Positions 58,092 through 64,000 of a stretch of DNA of 64,000 nt are shown here, in pieces. How positions within the stretch are numbered: the stretch's first letter is position 1; every line of letters begins with the position of its first letter. Source of the stretch: DAOMNN01 sp050486545 (lineage in GTDB: Bacteria > Pseudomonadota > Gammaproteobacteria > Burkholderiales > Rhodocyclaceae). The translations under genes and the position numbers were made by a program. The DNA lies in the NCBI GenBank assembly GCA_050486545.1, contig JBJHDM010000010.1:14382-78381 (forward strand), read 5' to 3'. Under the pieces are notes generated by a model, which saw only the letters and a list, made by a program, of their open reading frames with translations, made no database searches and was not told where the DNA came from.

Positions 58092-60635
58092 TTACGCCGG
58101 TTTACGTCGGGCGTTGCGGGCCAAGGTGGCGAGCAGGGTGTGAAGTTCAGCCGGCTTGAACAGCACCGGCCAGGGGGCGGCGCGGGCCAATTCGATGCGC
58201 TCCGGGGAGGTGTCGCCGGTCAGCAACACGGCGTTGATGGGCTTGCCAGCCCGTTGTTCGATCGTGGCGAGGAGTTCCAGTCCGTCGTGGCGACCCGGAA
58301 GACGAAGGTCGGATACGTAATAGTCGGCCTCGCACACCGCCGGATCGGCAAGTGCCTGGTCGGATGAGCCATGGAGCGTCACGAGCATCCCGATTCCGGC
58401 GAGCGAGGCTTCGATTGCTCGTCCGACCCACAGGTCGTCGTCGATGATCACGATCCGGCAGCCTGTGAAGTGGGCCGGATCGATTTCGTCGGGGAGTGCG
58501 ACCACACCGTTGCGGGAAGCCGCGAGCGGGACGGCGACGGAGAATACCGAGCCTTTGCCTGGGTGTGAACGGACGCGCAGTTCGGCGTCGATCAGGCGAG
58601 CGAGCCGCCGGACGATCGACAGGCCCAGGCCCAGGCCCTTGCTGCGATCGCGTTCGGCGTTTCCGATCTGGTAGAACTCGTCGAAGATGCGCTCCAGTTC
58701 GTCTGCGGCGATCCCGATTCCGGTGTCCCGGACCTCGAACAGTGCCCGCTCGCCGCGGCGGCGGACGCCGATCAGGACGCCGCCTTCCTTGCAGTACTCG
58801 GCGGCATTGGCAACCAGGTTGCGCAGGATGCTGACCAGGATCTGCGCATCCGTATGCACGGCCATCGACGCGTACGGGAACGCCAGCTTGAAACGCAAGC
58901 CCTTGGTGAGGAACGTCTCGGCGAATTCCGCTTCGATACGAGTGAAGATGCTCTCGACCGGCACGGCACTCACGTTCGCACGGACCACGCCGGCGTCCAG
59001 GCGGGAGATGTCGAGCAGCGTATTGAGCAGTTCGCCGAGAGAGCGTACCGACGTGCCCAGGAAGCCGGTGATCCTGCGCTGCTCTTCGTCGAGCACGGTC
59101 TGCTCGAGGGCCGACTGGAACAGGCTGATCGCCTGCATGGGCTGGCGTAGGTCGTGGCTGGCCGCGGCCAGGAATCTCGTCTTGGCCAGGCTTGCCGCCT
59201 CGGCGGCCTGCTTCGCTGCGAGCAGGTCGGCTTCGAGCCGCTTGCGATCGGTGATGTCGAGGGCGATCTCCATGCGGACGTAGCGTCCGTCGTCCCAGGG
59301 AATGGCGCGGTCGTGCAACTGGTACCACCGGCCGATACGCGCGTTGAAATGCTCCCATACAACGGTGTCGGTGGGCGTTCCGGCAGCCGTCAGGAGACGA
59401 TCGTTCGTGCAGAAGCTGCACGGGCCCTCCATGCCCGCCTGCAGCACCTTCCAGCAGGTCGTGCCGACGACGTCTCCGACGGCTCCGCGCAGGAAGCTGT
59501 TGACGAACAGGATCTCGTGCGTGTTCATGTCTGCCACGTAGATGGCCGCATGGATGCTGTCGAAGATGTTCTTCAGATGGCGGTTGCTGCGGACCAGCTT
59601 GTCGCTCTTGCGGCGCAGGGCCTCGGCGCTCCGGCGGCGGTCTTCGAGGTTCGCGAGCAAGCCCGCGAACAGGCCGAGCAACTGGAGTTCGTCCGCGCCG
59701 TAGCGTGCAAGATCGGTGACCGCGTCGAAGCCGACGAATCCGAGACACGCGCCTTCGTGCACCATCGGATAGGTCAGCAGGCTCTTGATCTGCTGCGCCT
59801 GCAGATGCTCGCGCATGGGGCCGGGCGGAAGTCCGGCAACGTCCGGGATCACGAGCGGTTCGCCGCGTCGGTGGTGTGCGACGACGCCATCGATCTGTTC
59901 GAGTGGCACGCCCTGCAGTGCGTCGATGGACGGGGCAACACCGGGGGCACACCATTCATGGGTGTTGGTGCATGTGCCCGAAGCAAAGTCGTATGCGAAC
60001 ACATAGACCCGGTCGGCCGTGAAGAAGGCGCCGATGCGGGCGAGTGCGCGGTCGATCGCCGTGTCGATGCCTTCGAGCGGAAGGCTGATGAACGAACTCG
60101 ACAGCTGCCGCATGAGTTCGCGGTATTCCGCTTCGCGCGCCGCGTTGCGTTCTGCCTGCTTGCGTGTGGTGATGTTCTCCGCAATCCCGAGATAGCCGCT
60201 GATCCGTCCTTCCTCGTCTCGCATCGCGGTGATCGTGAGCGAGACGGGGATATGCGTCCCATCCTTTCGTACGTAGTGCCACTCGCGCTGCTCGCTTCCG
60301 TCCCGCTCCGGAATCTCGACGAATACCCTGAACCCCGCGATCGTCGTGCCGAAGCGGCCACTGAGCGCCCGTCCGTAGTCCTCGACCTCCGCGGGCAGGT
60401 GGAAGGCCTCCGGGGTGGCCCGCCCTACGAGTTCCGCTGCTTCATAGCCGAGAAGGCGTTCGGCTCCTTTGTTGAAGACGGTGATGCGGCCGTCGGGGTC
60501 GGTCGCGATGATCGCGAACTCGGTGGCCGCGTCGAGTACGTTGCGCAGCAACTCGGTGCTGCGAACCGGGGGCAGGGGGGCGGCCCCGGGAGGTGGGCGC
60601 GCCTGTGCGTGAGTGGCCGGATCAGGATCTGACAT
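58092..60635 (-). CDS. Hybrid sensor histidine kinase (PAS-GAF-PAS-HK-receiver)
   Basis: An 847-residue cytosolic hybrid kinase. PAS1 at about residues 30-160 (FAIIATDPDGRITVFNKGAERLLG). GAF at about 185-345 (DTAIDRALARIGAFFTADRVYVF). PAS2 at about 365-480 contains three cysteines (TTCWKVLQAG, GPCSFC). HisKA at about 495-560 has the phospho-accepting His in AASHDLRQPMQA, followed by the HATPase (NAAEYC, DTGIGI, GLGLGLS). A C-terminal receiver (about 725-847) has Asp in YYVSDLRLPG and Lys in VLFKP. No membrane segment. The signal is unknown; the Cys-rich PAS suggests a metal or redox ligand. No cognate regulator gene is adjacent. Confidence 0.88.
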   Translation of the reverse strand: MSDPDPATHAQARPPPGAAPLPPVRSTELLRNVLDAATEFAIIATDPDGRITVFNKGAERLLGYEAAELVGRATPEAFHLPAEVEDYGRALSGRFGTTIAGFRVFVEIPERDGSEQREWHYVRKDGTHIPVSLTITAMRDEEGRISGYLGIAENITTRKQAERNAAREAEYRELMRQLSSSFISLPLEGIDTAIDRALARIGAFFTADRVYVFAYDFASGTCTNTHEWCAPGVAPSIDALQGVPLEQIDGVVAHHRRGEPLVIPDVAGLPPGPMREHLQAQQIKSLLTYPMVHEGACLGFVGFDAVTDLARYGADELQLLGLFAGLLANLEDRRRSAEALRRKSDKLVRSNRHLKNIFDSIHAAIYVADMNTHEILFVNSFLRGAVGDVVGTTCWKVLQAGMEGPCSFCTNDRLLTAAGTPTDTVVWEHFNARIGRWYQLHDRAIPWDDGRYVRMEIALDITDRKRLEADLLAAKQAAEAASLAKTRFLAAASHDLRQPMQAISLFQSALEQTVLDEEQRRITGFLGTSVRSLGELLNTLLDISRLDAGVVRANVSAVPVESIFTRIEAEFAETFLTKGLRFKLAFPYASMAVHTDAQILVSILRNLVANAAEYCKEGGVLIGVRRRGERALFEVRDTGIGIAADELERIFDEFYQIGNAERDRSKGLGLGLSIVRRLARLIDAELRVRSHPGKGSVFSVAVPLAASRNGVVALPDEIDPAHFTGCRIVIIDDDLWVGRAIEASLAGIGMLVTLHGSSDQALADPAVCEADYYVSDLRLPGRHDGLELLATIEQRAGKPINAVLLTGDTSPERIELARAAPWPVLFKPAELHTLLATLARNARRKPA

Positions 60636-60776
60636 GTCGATCTGAGCAACTTGTGGGCAGTCCGTCTGTCGGCTTGCCTGTCGCCGGTCTGCCAGGGTGG
60701 AAAGTGTCGTCCGGGTTCAACTCTTGATTATCGCAGGAAGCACGGTGGGGGCCTCCTTGCGCATGCCATTCCGTTT

Positions 60777-61652
60777 TCATCGCCGATCGGGATCCGGACG
60801 GTTGCACCAGCGTTCGATCATTTCGCGCATCACTTCCGGTTGCTCGGTCGGAATCCAGTGCTTCGCCGCGATGCGTTCGATGTGGCCGTTGGGGAGAGCT
60901 GCAAGCAGCCGCGCGGTGCGCTCCGGGTCGCCGAAGCCGCCGCCGGACGAAAGCAGGGTCAGCGTTGGCAAGCGGATCGAAGCGAGCTCGGGCAGTGGAC
61001 CGGTGACGGCGGCAAGGTCCTGGAGATAGATGACCGTGGGAAGGCTTCGCAGATCCTCCATGGGGGAGGCATAGCGCGCGACCGGAAATTCCGCCCCGAC
61101 GGTTTTCATTGCCGCTCGTGCGTCGTGGTCCAGGTTGGCCAGGTCGAGCGGCGCCAGGCGACGGCGGTGGACGCCGATCGCTGCGAGCAGGCGAAGCGGC
61201 AGCACGAGTGCGGTCAGCAAGGGGCGCAGGGTGGCTACCCGGGCCAGGGTTCCGGTCAGGGCCCGGCGGAGCATGGGCTCTATCAGCAACAGGCCGGAAA
61301 CGCGCTCCGGCCTGCGGTAGGCGAACCAGAGCGCGAGGTTGGCGCCCATGCAGTGACCGACCAGCTCGGCCCGCTCGACGCCCTCCGCATCCAGCAAGGC
61401 GGCCAGGTCCCTGCACCAGACGTCCATGCCGACGCGGCCGCGGTCCAGCGAATCGCCATGGCCGCGCAGGTCCGGGCGCAGCAGGTTCCATCGTGCCGTG
61501 AGACCGGTTGTTGCGACAAACCCGGACCAGCGCGTCAGGTTGCTGCCCAGTCCGTGCAGCAGCAGGAGGGTGCGCCCGGGGTCACCGCTTCGCGCCATCC
61601 GATAGGCGATGCGGGCGCCGTCCACGGTCGTGAGCGTTTTCGCTACCTCCAT
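60777..61652 (-). CDS. Alpha/beta hydrolase with cysteine nucleophile
   Basis: A 291-residue alpha/beta hydrolase. The strand LLLLHGLGSN (oxyanion hole) is followed by the nucleophile elbow ELVGHCMGANL, where C101 takes the place of the usual serine (GxCxG). RPDLRGHGDSLDRG is typical of the fold. The likely catalytic His lies in IAAKHWIPTE. A Cys nucleophile is known in dienelactone hydrolases and some transferases, so a DLH-like or acyl-transfer role is possible, but the cap region does not settle it. ATG 61652 follows GAGG. Neighbours do not indicate a pathway. Confidence 0.8.
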   Translation of the reverse strand: MEVAKTLTTVDGARIAYRMARSGDPGRTLLLLHGLGSNLTRWSGFVATTGLTARWNLLRPDLRGHGDSLDRGRVGMDVWCRDLAALLDAEGVERAELVGHCMGANLALWFAYRRPERVSGLLLIEPMLRRALTGTLARVATLRPLLTALVLPLRLLAAIGVHRRRLAPLDLANLDHDARAAMKTVGAEFPVARYASPMEDLRSLPTVIYLQDLAAVTGPLPELASIRLPTLTLLSSGGGFGDPERTARLLAALPNGHIERIAAKHWIPTEQPEVMREMIERWCNRPDPDRR

Positions 61653-61798
61653 GCCGATCCTCGCGTTCCTCCGATGACATTCTGCCTGAACGCCCGGTCG
61701 ATTCCGGTGATTGCCTGTGCAAGAACGAACGCTTCTCCAGGATGTCGCGCGGAGCGCAAGGCGATCGGTCGTCGGGACGCCCGTGTCCTGAGCCGCTC

Positions 61799-62986
61799 CT
61801 ACGGGATCTGCCGCACGACTTCGCGTCGCTGCCGCAGGGCCAGCCAGACCAGTGCGGCGCCGGTCAGCGTTACCGGCACCAGCGAGCCGATGTTGAGCAG
61901 CGCCCATCCCTGGGTGGTGACCAGCGCGCCGGAGGCGAAGGAGCTCAGTGCCATCACCGCGAACACGGCAAAGTTGATCGCCGCCTGCGCCTTGTCCTTC
62001 TCCTCGGGCCGATAGGCGTCCATCGCCAGCGTCGTGCTGCCGGTGAACAGGAAGTTCCAGCCCACGCCGAGCAGGAACAGGCCGATCAGGAACTGATGCA
62101 GGTCCTGTCCCGACAGCGCGATGAGGATGCATGCGAAGTTGAGCACCACGCCCACACCCATGATCGTGAGCACGCCGAAGCGTTTGATCAGGTGGCCGGT
62201 GATGAAACCCGGTGCGAACATCCCGATGACGTGCCATTGGAGGACCAGCGCGGCGTCCGAGAAGGGCATCCCGCAGATGTCCATGGCCAGCGGTGTCGCG
62301 GCCATCAGCAGGTTCATCACGCCGAACCCCAGTGCCGCGCCGATCGTCGAGACGATGAACACGGGCTGGCGCATGATCTCGGCCAGCGGGCGTCCCTCGC
62401 CGCCCCCGGTCCCGCCCGCGCGCGCCGGTTCGTCCGGGAACCGGATCCCCGCGATGACTACCATCGACAGCAGCGCGACCACGGCGAGCGCGAGATACGA
62501 GCCCAGGAACGGCAGGCCGATCGTGTCGCGCGTGTGGTTGGCAAGGTTGGGGCCGACCACCGCGCCGATCAGGCCCCCCGCCAGCACCAGCGATACCGCC
62601 TTTTCGCGGAAGGACGGGGGGGCGAGTTCGCCTGCGGCGAAGCGGTACAACTGCCCGTTGGCATTGTAGTAGCCCGCCGCCACCGTCCCCGCGACGAGCA
62701 GCCAGAAGCTCTGGACGTGCAGGGCTAGCGCACACACCAGCACCGTCGCGATTGCGACCGCAAGGCCGAGCTGGAAGGACACCTTGCGCCCCCAACGCCG
62801 CTGGCTGCGTGCGACCAGCCCGGTCGACAGCGAGCCGCCGACCACGTAGCCCATCACCGGCAGCGTCGCCATCCACGCCACCGGCGCGAGCGACAGCCCG
62901 ACGAGGCCGTTGATCGCGATGAAGACCACGTTGTTGGTCAGGAACAGGCCCTGGGCGATGGCCAGCAGCCAGAGGTTGCGCTTCAT
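61799..62986 (-). CDS. MFS transporter
   Basis: A 395-residue major facilitator superfamily protein with twelve predicted helices. It opens MKRNLWLLAIAQGLFLTNNVVFIAINGLV, and the loop 2-3 motif reads VARSQRRWGRKVSFQLG (G-x3-D/R-x-RRGRR-like). A central cytosolic loop at about 195-215 (DEPARAGGTGGGEGRPL) separates the two halves. It resembles YcaD/Bcr-type exporters of unknown substrate. ATG 62986 is the first start giving helix 1. It is transcribed away from the cation-diffusion gene's promoter and may be co-transcribed with it after a 79-bp gap. Confidence 0.86.
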   Translation of the reverse strand: MKRNLWLLAIAQGLFLTNNVVFIAINGLVGLSLAPVAWMATLPVMGYVVGGSLSTGLVARSQRRWGRKVSFQLGLAVAIATVLVCALALHVQSFWLLVAGTVAAGYYNANGQLYRFAAGELAPPSFREKAVSLVLAGGLIGAVVGPNLANHTRDTIGLPFLGSYLALAVVALLSMVVIAGIRFPDEPARAGGTGGGEGRPLAEIMRQPVFIVSTIGAALGFGVMNLLMAATPLAMDICGMPFSDAALVLQWHVIGMFAPGFITGHLIKRFGVLTIMGVGVVLNFACILIALSGQDLHQFLIGLFLLGVGWNFLFTGSTTLAMDAYRPEEKDKAQAAINFAVFAVMALSSFASGALVTTQGWALLNIGSLVPVTLTGAALVWLALRQRREVVRQIP

Positions 62987-63065
62987 GTCGGGGATGGGGT
63001 CGGGGAAAGCGCGAATGTACCTTCTTTGGGCCGGTCCGGGAACCGGACGATGGCGTCGGGGCGGG

Positions 63066-63725
63066 CTACCGGATCGACGTCGACGGGGACGGTCGGGATA
63101 CGGACCCCCGCGCCACGGCCAGTTCCCCGCGCGCCTGCCGCACCACGCTGACCCCGGCGGTGATTGCCAGCGTGCCCATCACGCCGGCCACGAGCAGATC
63201 GGGCCAGGCGCTGCCGGTGCGGAAGACGCCGACCGCGGCCGCCATGACCGCGAGGTTGCCGATCGCGTCGTTACGGCTGCACAGCCATACCGAGCGCATG
63301 TTGGCGTCGCCGTCACGCCAGGCGTAGAGCAGGATCGCGACGCCGACGTTGACCGCGAGAGCGAGCGCGGCGACCGCGCCCATGGTCAGGGCCTCGGGCG
63401 GGATGCCACGACTCGTCGCCCACGCCGTCTTGCCAAGCACGAAGACACCGTAGACGGCCATCGTCGCGCCCTTGACCAGCGCGGCGCGGGCACGCCAGGC
63501 CAGCCCCATCGACAGTACCGCGAGCGAGAGCCCGTAGTTGGCGGCGTCACCCCCGAAGTCCAGCGCATCGGCCAGCAGCGAAACCGATCCCGAGACGAGC
63601 CCGCCGGCGATCTCGACGAAGAACATCATTGCGTTCAGCACGAGCGCGATCCACAGGATGCGGCGGTAGCGCGGGTCGGTGACGCCGCGCGGAGGGGTGC
63701 AGTGCGATTGGCAGCAGGCGGACAT
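63066..63725 (-). CDS. Cation-diffusion-facilitator-type metal transporter
   Basis: A 219-residue inner-membrane protein with six hydrophobic helices and a short N-terminus rich in cysteine and histidine (MSACCQSHC). The CDF metal-site helices include SVSLLADALDFGGDAANYG and WLCSRNDAIGNLAVMAAA, with two aspartates in each helix available as ligands. The C-terminal cytosolic domain of full CDF proteins is absent, as in the short CzcD/DmeF-like group. It would export a divalent metal (Zn, Co, Cd or similar). A MerR-type promoter lies 30-60 bp upstream. Confidence 0.86.
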   Translation of the reverse strand: MSACCQSHCTPPRGVTDPRYRRILWIALVLNAMMFFVEIAGGLVSGSVSLLADALDFGGDAANYGLSLAVLSMGLAWRARAALVKGATMAVYGVFVLGKTAWATSRGIPPEALTMGAVAALALAVNVGVAILLYAWRDGDANMRSVWLCSRNDAIGNLAVMAAAVGVFRTGSAWPDLLVAGVMGTLAITAGVSVVRQARGELAVARGSVSRPSPSTSIR

Positions 63726-63754
63726 GGGGTTCCCGTCTGGAGGAGCTTGCCTCC

Positions 63755-63785
63755 ATTGAAAACCCCGTAGCCGCTACGGAGTCAA
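63755..63785 (-). promoter_or_regulatory. MerR-family (CadR/PbrR/ZntR-type) promoter of the CDF gene
   Basis: On the minus strand TTGACT (63785-63780), 19-bp spacer, TTCAAT (63760-63755). The spacer carries the dyad CCGTAG-CGG-CTACGG. A 19-bp spacer with a CTCCGTAG/CTACGGGG-type dyad resembles operators of Pb/Cd/Zn-responsive MerR proteins. The -35 overlaps the mscS stop codon. Confidence 0.75.
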
Positions 63786-64000
63786 GCGCTCGAGCCGGTC
63801 TTGGGCGCGGTGGGCAGTTCCAGCGCCGGCGCCCCCGGGTCGGTGGTCAGGCGCAGGTGTGCCGGTGGCGCCCTGCCCTGCTTGTCCTCGCCGAAATAGA
63901 CCGTCATGTGCGGGAACGGGATTTCGATGCCGGCGGCGTCGAAGTGGCGCTTGACCAGGCGGTTGTAGGCCCGCCCGATGCCGAACTGCGTGCCCGGCAC
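63782..64000 (-). CDS. MscS-family mechanosensitive channel, C-terminal end (cut by window edge)
   Basis: The last 72 codons of a small-conductance channel. RLVKRHFDAAGIEIPFPHMTVYFGEDKQG is the conserved MscS C-terminal domain ending. The pore and voltage-sensor parts are off the window to the right. A glycine/proline-rich tail (ELPTAPKTGSSA) follows. The stop codon overlaps the -35 of the CDF promoter. Confidence 0.85.
   Translation of the reverse strand: MPGTQFGIGRAYNRLVKRHFDAAGIEIPFPHMTVYFGEDKQGRAPPAHLRLTTDPGAPALELPTAPKTGSSA

Overview
The window is 64 kb of GC-rich, densely coded chromosome. It most likely comes from a betaproteobacterium of the Azoarcus/Thauera (Rhodocyclales) type. This is inferred from gene content: a QseE/QseG/QseF-type sigma54 module, an NAD-linked formate dehydrogenase of the two-subunit fused type, a DsrC-like protein, a DUF3334 CheX-like protein, DUF1127, and Ser/Thr kinase/PP2C/FHA genes. 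No rRNA, tRNA, CRISPR array, prophage or intact insertion sequence was seen. Both edges cut genes: an unidentified protein at the left and an MscS-type channel at the right.

Layout. 0.4-4.8 kb: three-gene ABC efflux operon (ATPase, FtsX-type permease, HlyD-type fusion protein); the ATPase appears to start at ATC. 4.8-8.7 kb: ArfB rescue factor, UPF0178 protein, an unusual 2Fe-2S reductase, and a one-cysteine DsrC-like protein divergent from a LysR regulator. 8.7-14.5 kb: an EF-hand/PRC-barrel gene pair behind a textbook sigma54 promoter with upstream TGTC-N10-GACA sites, close to a GlrK/QseG/GlrR-type kinase-lipoprotein-activator operon that probably controls it. 14.5-20.8 kb: hydroxyacid-oxoacid transhydrogenase, a c-heme GGDEF/EAL protein, a ParDE toxin-antitoxin pair, a decayed gene fragment, a thioesterase and a DUF502 protein.

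21-27.7 kb: a membrane coiled-coil protein and a TelA-like protein flank three translationally coupled genes: an ATP-grasp ligase, an isopropylmalate-dehydrogenase-like enzyme, and a cysteine hydrolase fused to an aldehyde dehydrogenase. This is the best candidate for an undescribed system. Codon use in the three enzyme genes looks more relaxed than in their neighbours. 27.7-38.2 kb: six genes of a circularly permuted ATP-grasp / alpha-E / transglutaminase-like system, in duplicated fused and split forms, with a zinc peptidase. 38.3-44.4 kb: a zinc-ribbon protein, NAD-dependent formate dehydrogenase, and an MBL hydrolase overlapping its 3' end.

44.4-54 kb: a TetR regulator with two matching operators and a probably leaderless transcript, a DUF1127 protein, an EamA transporter, a 38-codon ORF, a lipoprotein/kinase/phosphatase/FHA signalling set, a YgiQ radical SAM protein and a DUF3334 protein. 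54-64 kb: an alpha/beta hydrolase, cardiolipin synthase, CueR beside a deletion-ruined copA that keeps its CueR promoter, a hybrid histidine kinase, a Cys-nucleophile hydrolase, an MFS transporter, and a cation-diffusion facilitator behind a MerR-type promoter.

The window is rich in recognisable regulatory DNA: sigma54 and GlrR-type sites, two 19-bp-spacer MerR-type promoters, two predicted leaderless promoters (parD and tetR), and a LysR-controlled divergent promoter. All assignments come from reading motifs; no similarity search was run.
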